This document shows positions 49,261-57,721 of a stretch of 64,000 nt of DNA, piece by piece (positions within the stretch are counted from its first letter, which is position 1; each line of letters starts with the position of its first letter). The notes below the pieces were generated by a model. The model saw only the letters and a program-made list of their open reading frames with translations, was not told the DNA's origin and did not search any database. The DNA comes from Clostridia bacterium. Lineage in GTDB: Bacteria; Bacillota; Clostridia; Christensenellales; Aristaeellaceae. Made by a program: the position numbers and the translations under genes. The stretch lies in assembly GCA_017395685.1 (NCBI GenBank), contig JAFQOD010000065.1, positions 1-64,000 of the forward strand, in the 5' to 3' direction.

Positions 49261-49289
49261 ATTTTAGCACTGGAAAAGGCGAATGTCAA
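49261..49289 (-). promoter_or_regulatory. promoter of the T-box operon
   Basis: Minus strand TTGACA, 17-bp spacer, TAAAAT, ending a few bases before the leader. Confidence 0.85.
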
Positions 49290-49364
49290 CCCTTGTCTTT
49301 TGAAAAAACAATGCAAAAACATTTCGGTATTTATGCTGTATTTTTGAATATTATGCAGTGTTTA

Positions 49365-49841
49365 TCAGCTTCTGGCAATGATGCCTTCCAGGGCAAGCAG
49401 CTTTTGCTTAATGGCCTTTCCGTCGATCCCATTCCCTGCAGAATAGCCGCCCAGACTGCCGTCGGCAGCAATGACGCGGTGGCAGGGGATCAGAATGGGC
49501 AGCGGATTTTTGCTGTTTGCGCCCCCTACTGCACGGCAGGCACCGGGCTTTCCGATCCTTTGGGCCAGCTGTGCATAAGAGAGGGTCTGGCCGTAAGGAA
49601 TGGTCTCAAGCCCTTTCCATACCTGCAGTTGGAAGGAGCTGCCCATGGGGCGAAGGGGCAGGGAAAAGGCGGTGAGCCGGCCTTCAAAATATGCCTGCAG
49701 TTGTTTTGATACTTCTTTCAGTAAGGGAGATGCCGGGGCCAGAAGATCTGACTTTGGCAGGAAGGTGAGCCGGATGATGGCATCCTGTTCTTCCTGCAGA
49801 AGGATGTGCCCCAAGGGAGAAGGAATGATCGCCTGCATCAT
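49365..49841 (-). CDS. ogt: methylated-DNA-protein cysteine methyltransferase
   Basis: The 158-residue protein is an Ogt/MGMT-type suicide enzyme that transfers the methyl from O6-methylguanine to its own cysteine. ILIPCHRVIAADGSLGGYSAG holds the acceptor Cys (about 120) and substrate loop; PYGQTLSYAQLA and ACRAVGGANSKNPLP form the DNA-binding helix-turn-helix with its arginine finger. GGAGG lies seven bases before the ATG at 49841; a second ATG follows directly. It stands alone next to the T-box. Confidence 0.9.
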   Translation of the reverse strand: MMQAIIPSPLGHILLQEEQDAIIRLTFLPKSDLLAPASPLLKEVSKQLQAYFEGRLTAFSLPLRPMGSSFQLQVWKGLETIPYGQTLSYAQLAQRIGKPGACRAVGGANSKNPLPILIPCHRVIAADGSLGGYSAGNGIDGKAIKQKLLALEGIIARS

Positions 49842-49943
49842 GAGGATTCCTCCATAAAAATTGCGTAAATATTTCAAAAATATGTAGAAAAAATGAAGAT
49901 TATGTAGTATACTGGAAATGTTTTTGAAAGGAGGCGGGTGAAT

Positions 49944-50126
49944 ATGTCTTCATGGGCCGCTCCCCGGGAAGAAAAGGAAAGCAAATTCAGAAAACGCAAG
50001 GCCGTAAAACGTGCCCGGCTCAGCACCTGGCATAAATTTGTGCTGCTGGTGGGCTATGCGGCGATTTTATACGGTGCTGCCCGCGGCGTAATCTATCTGT
50101 TGGTATTATTGGAAGGCAAGATATGA
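49944..50126 (+). CDS. small single-helix membrane protein
   Basis: The 60-residue protein has a very basic N-terminal half (KESKFRKRKAVKRARLS) and one transmembrane helix (about 31-56, FVLLVGYAAILYGAARGVIYLLVLL). Its stop overlaps the start of the DUF4230-like gene (ATGA), so they form a two-gene unit and the small protein may help place or regulate its partner. GGAGG is nine bases before the ATG. Not recognised otherwise. Confidence 0.6.
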   Translation: MSSWAAPREEKESKFRKRKAVKRARLSTWHKFVLLVGYAAILYGAARGVIYLLVLLEGKI

Positions 50127-50746
50127 GAAGAATTCTGAAATTCTTTTTGCGGATTATCGCCCTGGCCGCAATCATCACCCTGGTGATCGTGCTCTATCCC
50201 CATGTGAGCGAATGGATTTCCAGCTCCATCCTGGATGACAAATATGAGGCGACCACCGTAAGGCTGACCCAGGAAATGAAAAAAGCAGGGGATCTGACGG
50301 CGGTGCGCTATCAGGAAACGGGGCTGATGGAGGCCAAGATTGATGCGGCGCTGGTGGGATCGGTGGGGCATGTAAAAGCGCCGTATTCCTACGAAATCGG
50401 GCTGGGATTTTCCCTTGCGGATGTGGTGCTGACGGAAACGGAAAACGGCATAGAGGCCGCCTTGCCGGAAATCCGGATGCTGTATGATCAGTTTCTGATC
50501 ACCGGCGAGCCGGAAATCAGCGATGTATGGCAGATGATGACCGAGCAGCGGTATCAGAAAATCCTGGATGATCAGCACGCCCAGTGCCGCACCAAATATC
50601 TCAAGCAGCACGAGCATGTGGAGCAGGCCTGGAAGGCTGCCTGCGAACAGCTGCAGAATCTGTTTTCGGATTGGGCAGGACAGCAGGTAAATATTACTTT
50701 CGTGCATAAGGTGAATATGGATCAGGGCACCACGCCGACGGTATAA
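50123..50746 (+). CDS. DUF4230-like membrane-anchored protein
   Basis: The 207-residue protein has one N-terminal transmembrane helix (about 7-27) and an extracellular domain with alternating beta strands (YEIGLGFSLADVVLTETENG) and a C-terminal helical region, consistent with DUF4230. The pattern AALPEIRMLYDQF recalls other members. Function unknown; probably envelope-associated. Confidence 0.6.
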   Translation: MRRILKFFLRIIALAAIITLVIVLYPHVSEWISSSILDDKYEATTVRLTQEMKKAGDLTAVRYQETGLMEAKIDAALVGSVGHVKAPYSYEIGLGFSLADVVLTETENGIEAALPEIRMLYDQFLITGEPEISDVWQMMTEQRYQKILDDQHAQCRTKYLKQHEHVEQAWKAACEQLQNLFSDWAGQQVNITFVHKVNMDQGTTPTV

Positions 50747-50759
50747 ACATACAAATTGG

Positions 50760-50793
50760 AAAGGCTGAAGAGCATTGCGCTTTCAGCCTTTTT
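50760..50793. terminator. bidirectional terminator
   Basis: AAAGGCTGAA pairs with TTTCAGCCTT, TTTTTC follows on the plus strand. It ends the DUF4230 pair and the convergent asparaginase gene. Confidence 0.8.
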
Positions 50794-50794
50794 C

Positions 50795-51772
50795 TTATTC
50801 CGTCATTTCGCCGCACAGGGAATGATTCAGCAGGGGCAGACGATGCTCCGCATCCCCCAACACCCACATCAGCTTGGCAACCGCTGCTTCTGTGGTCATA
50901 TCCCTGGCAGAGAAAACCTGCCGGGAGAGCACATTGCGGCCCACTTCATACAGCGAGAAATTGGCCTTTTCGTAGATGCACTGGGTGGTCACCAGCGTGA
51001 TCACCCCTTTTTCTGCAATGGCATGGAGCTGATCCACCAGATTACGGCGGATATAATGCAAGCCGCCCAGGCCGAAGGCCTCAATCACCAGGCCCTTATA
51101 GCCTGCCTGGGCCACCCAATCCAGCATTTCCACGGAGGTGCCGGGAATGAGCTTCAGCAAGAATACCCGGGAATCAATGGCATCTGGCCGGGCGGGCAAA
51201 GGAAAAATCCTGGGGGCAGGGGAAAGATGGGGGCCTTCGGCGTCGATATGGCCGAAGAGAGGCGCATTGACGCTGTGGAAAGCGTCAAAACCGGTGGTGC
51301 GGATTTTGACCGCCCGGGTGCCCAGAATCACTTTGTGATGGAATACCACGTAAACCCCCCGCTCTGCATGATCCAGAACGGACAGCGCCTCCAGGAAATT
51401 CACCGTGGCATCGGAAAGGGGATGGCCGATGGGCAGCTGGGAGCCGGTGATCACTACGGGCTTGGTTTCCCCAAGCAGCATAAAGGAAAGGGCGGCGGCG
51501 GTATAGGCCATGGTATCGGTGCCGTGGGTGATCAATACCCCATCCGATTCCTTGAGGGCGGCGCGCACTGCCTGGGCCAGAATCTGCCATTCTTCAGGCT
51601 GGATATTGCTGGAATCCAGGGCGAATACATCCCGGCAGACGATCTCCATATCGCCGGGCACGCCGATGCGGGAAAGCAATTCAGATGCTGAAATGGCGGG
51701 ATGCAGCCCGTTTTCGCCGGCAACGCTGGCAATGGTACCGCCGGTGGCCAGCAGGATAAATTTCTTGTGCAT
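50795..51772 (-). CDS. ansA: type I L-asparaginase
   Basis: The 325-residue protein has both asparaginase signatures: ILLATGGTIAS with the first catalytic Thr and DGVLITHGTDTMAYTA with the second Thr-Asp pair, plus the Lys of the PVVITGSQLP block region. It hydrolyses asparagine to aspartate and ammonia. Without a signal peptide it should be the cytoplasmic type I enzyme. The start at 51772 follows GGAGG by 11 bases; a 32-residue in-frame extension to 51868 would overlap the upstream gene and lacks support. Confidence 0.9.
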   Translation of the reverse strand: MHKKFILLATGGTIASVAGENGLHPAISASELLSRIGVPGDMEIVCRDVFALDSSNIQPEEWQILAQAVRAALKESDGVLITHGTDTMAYTAAALSFMLLGETKPVVITGSQLPIGHPLSDATVNFLEALSVLDHAERGVYVVFHHKVILGTRAVKIRTTGFDAFHSVNAPLFGHIDAEGPHLSPAPRIFPLPARPDAIDSRVFLLKLIPGTSVEMLDWVAQAGYKGLVIEAFGLGGLHYIRRNLVDQLHAIAEKGVITLVTTQCIYEKANFSLYEVGRNVLSRQVFSARDMTTEAAVAKLMWVLGDAEHRLPLLNHSLCGEMTE

Positions 51773-51797
51773 AAGAGGGTCAGCCTCCTCGATGTCT

Positions 51798-51830
51798 GAA
51801 AAATGCCGTGGGCGGCGCTGCGTCCACGGC
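51798..51830 (-). terminator. terminator of the secreted Ig/OB protein gene
   Basis: GCCGTGG pairs with CCACGGC; the minus-strand tail is ATTTTTC. Confidence 0.7.
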
Positions 51831-51851
51831 AAAGAATGGATCGGATGGGGA

Positions 51852-53372
51852 TCAATCAACCGCTTCAAAGAAATCGGCTATGATGCGGGGATAGGTCTTC
51901 ATATCGCCGTTTTCATTGAGCAGGCTGTAGGTGCCGGAGATGGTGCCGTATAATTTGGCCTTGTCGCCCACTTCCAGGATGGGCTGTTCATTGGCAATGA
52001 CATAAATGATATTTTTGTATCCGCTGCCGGTTTTATTCAGGGCAAAAGTGACCACCCATTCATTGGCAATGGTGGCGCTGATATCGGTGATATAGCCGGT
52101 ATTGACCACGGTTTTTCCCTGATTGGCGTCCTTTTTCAGATTGGAATAATCAATTTTCTTGGCCCGGTCCCTGATTTTATCCAGCTTTTCCACATCGGTA
52201 TAGGTGCGGGTGGCGGTGTAGGAGAAGGAACGTGTATCCAGGCCCTTTTTGGTGATGGTCAGCACGATGGTATAGGTGCCTTCTTTACTGGTATCGATGC
52301 TGAAATTGAAATTGGATTTGGTGCTGGATTTATCCGTTACGATGGGGCCGTTTACAGAAACAGTCGCCTTGGCACCGGAGGCGGTGGTGCCGGCGATGGT
52401 AGTGGTATCCCCCAGGATTTCTCCGGGCACCACATGCAGGTCAACGGGCAAAAGCCCCCGCTGATAGGTTACCGCATAAATACGCTGGGCGGGAATGGCG
52501 CCTTGTGCTTCTGCGGTGATGGTAACGGAAAATACGCCCTGAGAGGGGAGGGTAACCTTCATGCTGAAGGCGCCGTCACTGCCGGCAACCTTGGAAACGG
52601 TCTGGCTTCCGGAACTGCCTAAGGAAAAGACGGTAGCGGTGACCTTGGCTTTCTTGGCCGTGGTGCCCTTGATGGTGAAAGTGCTGCTGTCGGTTTCCGT
52701 GGGGGGCGGGCTGGAAATGGCCAGCTTGATGGGCAATTCAGGCATGGGCAGAATCTGGGTGAAGGAAAAATTCTTCATTACCTTTTCCAGGGCGGTATTA
52801 TCCGCATCCTTTGCCTTCCGGCCGGTTACCTGCATATCCAGGGTGATGGTATAGCCGTTGCGGATGGTACGGCGCTGATAGCCGGCGCATACCTGATGCC
52901 CATCCTGATGCAGGGTATACTTGGTCTGCAGGAAGCGCAGCACATCGCCGCTGTATTTTTTCCAGGCGGCGCTGGAATAGGAATACCCCAGCACCCCGTA
53001 TACACTGCCGTCGGTATGGGACATACGGAACTCCCGGCGCATATCCTCATCCTGCTCGTTAAGGTCAAAATAATTCTGGGCGTCCACATCCTTCAGGGCG
53101 GTGATGACCAGCGTGCGGTCATTATCGGTATCCAGCGCCTTGAGCAGCACGCCGTCGGCCTCAAAGGCGTTCAGCGTGGCATCATAATCCATATTCTGGG
53201 CAGCCAGATAGGCGGTATGCTCCTGAAGATTGCCGGGGGTGAGCACCAGCTCATAGGTGTTATCCGGCAGCGTTACACTGGCGTGGATTTCAGGAAAAGC
53301 ATAGGTTTCGGCCAGGGCGGGGGCCGCCATCAGCAGCGCCAGTACAGCCAGGGAAAGCAATAATTTACGCAA
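51852..53372 (-). CDS. secreted protein with Ig-like repeats and OB-type C-terminal domain
   Basis: The 506-residue protein starts at TTG (53372), nine bases after GGGAGG, giving a Sec signal RKLLLSLAVLALLMAAPALA. Residues 20-215 form an unknown beta-rich domain, about 215-395 hold two bacterial Ig-like units (TFTIKGTTAKKAKVTATVFS and TTTIAGTTASGAKATVSVNG start equivalent strands), and 420-506 resemble a tRNA_anti-like OB fold (GYITDISATIANEWVVTFAL then VGDKAKLYGTISG). No catalytic residues identified; probably a wall-associated or binding protein. Confidence 0.65.
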   Translation of the reverse strand: MRKLLLSLAVLALLMAAPALAETYAFPEIHASVTLPDNTYELVLTPGNLQEHTAYLAAQNMDYDATLNAFEADGVLLKALDTDNDRTLVITALKDVDAQNYFDLNEQDEDMRREFRMSHTDGSVYGVLGYSYSSAAWKKYSGDVLRFLQTKYTLHQDGHQVCAGYQRRTIRNGYTITLDMQVTGRKAKDADNTALEKVMKNFSFTQILPMPELPIKLAISSPPPTETDSSTFTIKGTTAKKAKVTATVFSLGSSGSQTVSKVAGSDGAFSMKVTLPSQGVFSVTITAEAQGAIPAQRIYAVTYQRGLLPVDLHVVPGEILGDTTTIAGTTASGAKATVSVNGPIVTDKSSTKSNFNFSIDTSKEGTYTIVLTITKKGLDTRSFSYTATRTYTDVEKLDKIRDRAKKIDYSNLKKDANQGKTVVNTGYITDISATIANEWVVTFALNKTGSGYKNIIYVIANEQPILEVGDKAKLYGTISGTYSLLNENGDMKTYPRIIADFFEAVD

Positions 53373-53495
53373 TTCAATGCGCCTCCCTTCACAAAGCATC
53401 ATCGGTTCATCCCCGGAAAGGGGCATATCATATCAGTATTATTGTATCACATTGAGAAGGGCATTTCAACTGCCGGATCCATTTGTTTACAGAAT

Positions 53496-53529
53496 GAAAA
53501 AAACTGCCCGCTGCAAAACAACGGGCAGT
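53496..53529 (-). terminator. terminator of the lipoprotein operon
   Basis: ACTGCCCG pairs with CGGGCAGT; the minus-strand tail is TTTTTTTC. Confidence 0.85.
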
Positions 53530-53542
53530 GAATGGGAAAAGA

Positions 53543-54166
53543 TCAGAATTCCGGTTCGTAGCTCTGTTCAAAGGGGCTGTAAACCGCCTTGCGCACCTGG
53601 ATATCCCGGATAGCCAGTTTGGTGCAGTAGGGAGAGAAGCCCACATGGCCACCGCTGATAAAATGGGGATCGATCAGCTCGGCAACAAATACGTCATCGG
53701 CATAAAGGAAGCTGTGGCCCCCGATGATACCGGTAGTAATGCGCACTTCCTGGCCGGGGGTGTAGGTATAGGCCCCGGTCAGCGCGCGAAGGCCCGTTTC
53801 CGGGCTGCGCTCGATACCGCTTTTGTGCTCATACCAGCCGTTGAGCCCCACCACATAGGCATTTCCCAGATAATCAATTTTCTGATCCCAATGGGCGCAG
53901 AAAACGGCATTCACATCCCGGGTGGCGGGAAGGACGGCTTTGGCTGTAAAGGTGAAAATCACATCGCAGTCATAGCTTTCCCTGCTGAACAGGATGCCCC
54001 CTTTATTGCCCCGTTCCGCACCGATGAGCCAGCCGTTTTCCATTTTCCATTCGCCGGCCATCACCTGCCAGGTTTTATCCCAGTTTTCATCGGGCTGGTA
54101 ATCCATCAGAAGGGGGCATTCATCCAGTTTGATCAGCTTGCCCAGCAAATGCAGTTCATTCAGCAT
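53543..54166 (-). CDS. concanavalin-type beta-sandwich protein, unknown function
   Basis: The 207-residue protein looks like a single jelly-roll similar to DUF1961/3-keto-disaccharide-hydrolase-type lectin folds: WKMENGWLIGAERGNKGGIL then SYDCDVIFTFTAK, VNAVFCAHWDQK and GGHVGFSPYCTKLAIRDIQV. There is no signal peptide, so it may act on an intracellular sugar or glycoside. It is 33 bases after a lipoprotein gene and probably co-transcribed. No active-site residues can be named with confidence. Confidence 0.55.
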   Translation of the reverse strand: MLNELHLLGKLIKLDECPLLMDYQPDENWDKTWQVMAGEWKMENGWLIGAERGNKGGILFSRESYDCDVIFTFTAKAVLPATRDVNAVFCAHWDQKIDYLGNAYVVGLNGWYEHKSGIERSPETGLRALTGAYTYTPGQEVRITTGIIGGHSFLYADDVFVAELIDPHFISGGHVGFSPYCTKLAIRDIQVRKAVYSPFEQSYEPEF

Positions 54167-54199
54167 GGAAAATTCATCCTTTCGTATTTGAAATGCGGA

Positions 54200-55042
54200 T
54201 TATTCGGTGACTTTGATCTGATTTCCCTTGCCCAGGATCCGGGCAAGAGGGGAAACGGAAGCGGCCAGCGCATCATAATCCATGGTAACGGCATGGGGGA
54301 TATCGGCGGAGGAATATACCATATAATCGATGATATCCGCTGCGTTTTTTTCGATTTTTCCGATGGTAACCAGATAAGCGCCGCTGTTTTCCAGGGTATC
54401 CAGATTGGCGGTCAGCTCCATGGCGCCGTAGGAAAATAACAGCTGATCCTGCCATTTGCAGAAGGTGAAGATCTCATGACCGGTGATTTCGCCGTTGAGG
54501 GTATTGGTAATTTCAATGGAGCCGGAGGATAGATCGGCGGCTACGTCATAGGTATAGCTGCGGTCATAAGCACCGCCTCCTGCGGCCACGTAATCCCCGG
54601 TATTCTGATCCTCCATGGGATCGTAATCCTGGCCCATGATATGGGGGGCAGGGGTGGCTTCCAGGGCAAGTGATTCCTGCAATTGAAGGCTGGTCAGCTG
54701 ATAGGTATGCTGGCCCGATTGCCGCCAGGTGAACTGATAACGGTCGGAAATGGGCTGGATATTCATTTCCTGGGCATCCTTTGCCATCTTGGCCATCATA
54801 TCACCGGGAATGGTATAGGATAAATTGTTCTTGCATTGCTGGGCGATCTGATTGAGATAGGCTTCATAAGGGGCCAGCAGGGAACGGGCGGCATCGGCCA
54901 GCGCCCCCTGGGCTTCCACCTCCGGCGCTTCTACTATGGGGGGCGTGGGGGAGGCTTGGGGCGCATTTTCCTGATTTGCTGCGCATCCGGAAAGAAGAAG
55001 GGCCAGCAGAAGCAGGGGAAGGATAAGACGGGCTTTATTCAT
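54200..55042 (-). CDS. lipoprotein of unknown function
   Basis: The 280-residue protein has a textbook lipobox (LLALLLSGC, Cys20) and a Pro/Glu-rich linker (about 25-48), then a domain of paired strands with YEAYLNQIAQQCKNNLSY, the repeat YDRSYTYDVAADLSSGSIEI and a C-terminal YMVYSSADIPHAV. It should be anchored on the outer face of the membrane. No family recognised. Confidence 0.7.
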   Translation of the reverse strand: MNKARLILPLLLLALLLSGCAANQENAPQASPTPPIVEAPEVEAQGALADAARSLLAPYEAYLNQIAQQCKNNLSYTIPGDMMAKMAKDAQEMNIQPISDRYQFTWRQSGQHTYQLTSLQLQESLALEATPAPHIMGQDYDPMEDQNTGDYVAAGGGAYDRSYTYDVAADLSSGSIEITNTLNGEITGHEIFTFCKWQDQLLFSYGAMELTANLDTLENSGAYLVTIGKIEKNAADIIDYMVYSSADIPHAVTMDYDALAASVSPLARILGKGNQIKVTE

Positions 55043-55078
55043 TGTATCACCTCCGGCATAACAGAATTTCTGCTGTTT

Positions 55079-55107
55079 ATTATATCACGTTTGCTTTTCC
55101 GGGACAA
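55079..55107 (-). promoter_or_regulatory. promoter of the lipoprotein operon
   Basis: Minus strand TTGTCC, 17-bp spacer, TATAAT, with TGA extending the -10; the start codon is 37 bases further. Confidence 0.7.
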
Positions 55108-55253
55108 GTGGAGCCATTCGACACCATTCGCGGGAGAAAATGGGGAATAAACCCGTTTAGCCGGATGAATTTGACGCTGTCAGCACATGATAGAGGAGGA
55201 AAAACAGAAATGTAAAATTTTCATGGGAAGAAAGAAATCCCCGGGCCTGCCGC

Positions 55254-55283
55254 TTGACCCGCCCAGCTTTGCTGGTTTATAAT
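55254..55283 (+). promoter_or_regulatory. promoter of the second ECF sigma operon
   Basis: TTGACC, 18-bp spacer, TATAAT, in the 317-base gap between the divergent lipoprotein and sigma genes. Nothing else was recognised in that gap apart from the two promoters. Confidence 0.65.
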
Positions 55284-55359
55284 AAAAAGAAAGGCGGCCA
55301 ATGGCTGCCGAGAAATTTTTTTCTTCAACGTGCAAGAAATGGGAAGGGTGCACCGTTGT

Positions 55360-55890
55360 ATGAGTGACCGGACAGGAACGCGGACCGCAAACGGGCGTAT
55401 GGATGAAGCCGTTTTTGAAGAGCTTTATGAAAAATACGCCAATGACGTGCTGCGGGTCAGCTATTTTTATCTGGGGGACCGGCAGCAGGCAGAAGATGTA
55501 ACGCAGGATGTGTTCGTCCGGCTGCTGACCAATTCCCCCGATCTGGTGCCGGGCAGGGAAAAGGCGTGGCTGTTAAAGGTGGCGCTCAACCGCTGCCGGG
55601 ATTTGTGGCGCGCCGCCTGGGTAAAGCGTGTGGTGCTGGGTAGCCCTGCCATGGAATTGACCCCGGCCCCTGACCAGATGGAAGACAGGCTGGAACGGCA
55701 GGAATTGCTTGCCGCCATCCATCGGCTGCCTACGGATTTCAGGGATGTGATTCTGCTGCATTATTATCAGGGATACGGCATTGCCGAAATTGCCGAGATG
55801 CTGAAGGTGCCCGAGGGGACCATTTCCAGCAGATTATCCCGGGGACGGAAAAAATTAGAGGATATATTAAAGGAGAGTGGAACGCGATGA
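55360..55890 (+). CDS. ECF-type RNA polymerase sigma factor
   Basis: The 176-residue protein has sigma region 2 (FEELYEKYANDVLRVSYFYL then RQQAEDVTQDVFVRLL) and region 4 (LPTDFRDVILLHYYQGYGIA then MLKVPEGTISSRLSRGRKKL). It resembles the SigW/SigV-like group. The start is uncertain: ATG 55360 is 11 bases after GGAAGGG, with other in-frame starts upstream. It overlaps the partner gene by ATGA. This is the second sigma/partner pair in the window, with no obvious sequence kinship between the two partner proteins. Confidence 0.85.
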   Translation: MSDRTGTRTANGRMDEAVFEELYEKYANDVLRVSYFYLGDRQQAEDVTQDVFVRLLTNSPDLVPGREKAWLLKVALNRCRDLWRAAWVKRVVLGSPAMELTPAPDQMEDRLERQELLAAIHRLPTDFRDVILLHYYQGYGIAEIAEMLKVPEGTISSRLSRGRKKLEDILKESGTR

Positions 55891-56828
55891 AGAATGTGGA
55901 GGAACGGCTCAGGGCATTGCCGCAGATGGCTGAATCCACAGGCCTTCAGGCGGATGAAGCACTGAAAAGAAAAATTCTCCGGGCAGCCCGGGAAAAGAAA
56001 GGGGGAAGGGCCTCTGTTCGCCGGCTGGTGCCTGTGTTATGCTGCGCACTGGCGGTGCTGATCGGCATTGGTGCCTTCGGTTTTTCGGCGCCTGAGGCTG
56101 ATGGCCCCCGGCCTACCGATGCTCCCTTGATCAGCTCTATCCCTGCTGGCACCCAGGAAGTGCCTGGGCAGAAGCTGGCGCTGGATGTGCCTCAGGGCAG
56201 CATTACCATTCGGAATTCTGCCAATCCCTCCTATCGCAGCATCTGGGCCAAGGCCTCCGGCGGCAATTTCCCGCTGATCGGGGTCAGCGGCCGGTATTAC
56301 CGGATGCTGACCAATCCCACCGGTATTTCGTCCTCGCTGCTGGGATCTTCTCTTGGCGCTGTGGATTATTATACCAGCGAACCTGCCCTGGCCGGTAAAA
56401 ACGGCATTTGCTCCAATGTGGTGGCGGCCGGAGAAACGGTGTATGCCATTCAGGGGATGAACGGCGCCATGGTTGCCGCCAATGTGAACGGCGCTCTCCG
56501 GGTGTTCCAGCGGGTATCCTTCGGAGATCATGCTTTGGTTGGCGGCGAAGGCCTTGCCGATACCCTGAAGGCGGGCAATGTGGTGGCCCTGGAAATTTCC
56601 GGCATCGGCACCATCAATGATGCGGCCAAGGCGAAGGAACTGATCGGCATCCTCACCGGCAATGCCAGCTATCTGCGTGCCGGCGGCAGCGAAACCAATC
56701 AATCCCTGCTGATCCAGCTGAATAACGGGTTGGTGCTGCAGATGGCCGTAAACGGCGAAAGGATCATTGCCTGCGGCACCTGGGCATGCCCCGAATTCTT
56801 TGATGCCTTCCAGGAAGCACTGCAATAA
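55887..56828 (+). CDS. membrane-anchored partner of the second ECF sigma factor
   Basis: The 313-residue protein has a cytoplasmic N terminus (1-43, with ALKRKILRAAREKKGG), one transmembrane helix (about 46-64, LVPVLCCALAVLIGIGAFGF), a short Pro-rich spacer and an extracellular beta-rich domain (about 95-313). The 4-base overlap with the sigma gene and the topology suggest an anti-sigma or co-regulator. No zinc anti-sigma motif is visible and the outer domain is unrecognised. Confidence 0.65.
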   Translation: MKNVEERLRALPQMAESTGLQADEALKRKILRAAREKKGGRASVRRLVPVLCCALAVLIGIGAFGFSAPEADGPRPTDAPLISSIPAGTQEVPGQKLALDVPQGSITIRNSANPSYRSIWAKASGGNFPLIGVSGRYYRMLTNPTGISSSLLGSSLGAVDYYTSEPALAGKNGICSNVVAAGETVYAIQGMNGAMVAANVNGALRVFQRVSFGDHALVGGEGLADTLKAGNVVALEISGIGTINDAAKAKELIGILTGNASYLRAGGSETNQSLLIQLNNGLVLQMAVNGERIIACGTWACPEFFDAFQEALQ

Positions 56829-56847
56829 TATCAATTCATATGAAAAA

Positions 56848-56880
56848 ACGCCTCATGGGATGATGTATCCTGTGAGGCGT
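56848..56880. terminator. bidirectional terminator
   Basis: ACGCCTCA pairs with TGAGGCGT, with an inner GGAT/ATCC stem; ATTTTG follows on the plus strand and TTTTTTC on the minus strand. Confidence 0.8.
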
Positions 56881-56897
56881 ATTTTGTTACTTTATTT

Positions 56898-57485
56898 TCA
56901 GGCGCAGCTGGAAATATCCATCAGCTTCAGGGCCTGCTGCAGAAGGGGGATGGGATCCGCATCTGGTGTCAGCCATCTTTCCGCTGCTTCTCCCGAAAAC
57001 ATCACCGGCATCCGGGTGTGAATGAAGGCGATATCCTTTTCTGCCGGGCGGGTGAGAATGGTGAAGGCGGGCAGAATGGGATCCTGCTCGTATTGATAGA
57101 TACCGGCCAGATAATGGGGGCCTGGAGAGGCGGGAGTGAAGGAAAACTTCTGTTTTTCCCCGTCATCCCGTTTCCATTCGTAATAATGTGCCATGGGGAT
57201 CAGGCAGCGGCGATGCTGCATGGCGGCGGCAAAGAGGGGCTTTTTTGCCGCCGTTTCGCTGCGGGCATTGATGATACGGGAGGAGGAGCCTTTCATATGA
57301 AAGCCCCATTCCATCAGATATGCGCCCTGTGCCCCGGATTTTCCCCTCGCGATGACCGGCAGGATATGGCCGGGATAGGCATTCCCTTCCAGCACACATT
57401 GGGAAAGCACATTTTTCCCGGCATAGATGCGCTCCAGCCGGAGCAGCATTTCATCCGTTTCCGGCAGCCTGAATACCCCGCACAT
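56898..57485 (-). CDS. SRAP-domain protein (abasic-site DNA crosslinking, YedK/HMCES-like)
   Basis: The 195-residue protein has the SRAP active site: Cys2 directly after the initiator Met (MCGVF), NARSET, the Glu of CLIPMAHYYEW and the His of FIHTRMPVMF. The family covalently captures abasic sites in single-stranded DNA to protect replication forks. The need for an N-terminal cysteine fixes the start at 57485, with GGGGG nine bases upstream. It is monocistronic. Confidence 0.9.
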   Translation of the reverse strand: MCGVFRLPETDEMLLRLERIYAGKNVLSQCVLEGNAYPGHILPVIARGKSGAQGAYLMEWGFHMKGSSSRIINARSETAAKKPLFAAAMQHRRCLIPMAHYYEWKRDDGEKQKFSFTPASPGPHYLAGIYQYEQDPILPAFTILTRPAEKDIAFIHTRMPVMFSGEAAERWLTPDADPIPLLQQALKLMDISSCA

Positions 57486-57623
57486 GGAATTTTTCCCCCT
57501 TCCAATCAACTGTTTTCATTGTAGAAGAGAGAAAAAGGATTGTCAACCGAAAAGAAAGAGGAAAAAGAAAGAAAAAATCATAAAAAAATTCATCCGATAG
57601 GGGAGGAAGAATGCGGGAAATGC

Positions 57624-57652
57624 TTGCATTTTCAAAATGGCTGTGTTATCAT
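57624..57652 (+). promoter_or_regulatory. promoter of tig
   Basis: TTGCAT, 17-bp spacer, TATCAT. The 60-nt leader contains two small hairpins (GTGC...GCAC and CGCC-GCAAA-GGCG) before GGAGG. Confidence 0.65.
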
Positions 57653-57721
57653 ATAGGGTAGTGCTTTATGTTTAGCTAAGGCACAAGGACGCCGCAAAGG
57701 CGATAATGGAGGGTGTTCCTT

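Noticed and set aside
57653-57721. c-di-GMP riboswitch-like motif in the tig leader (GGACGCCGCAAAGGCG)
   Set aside because: Only a short resemblance to the GEMM core; the leader is too short for the aptamer and forms simple hairpins.
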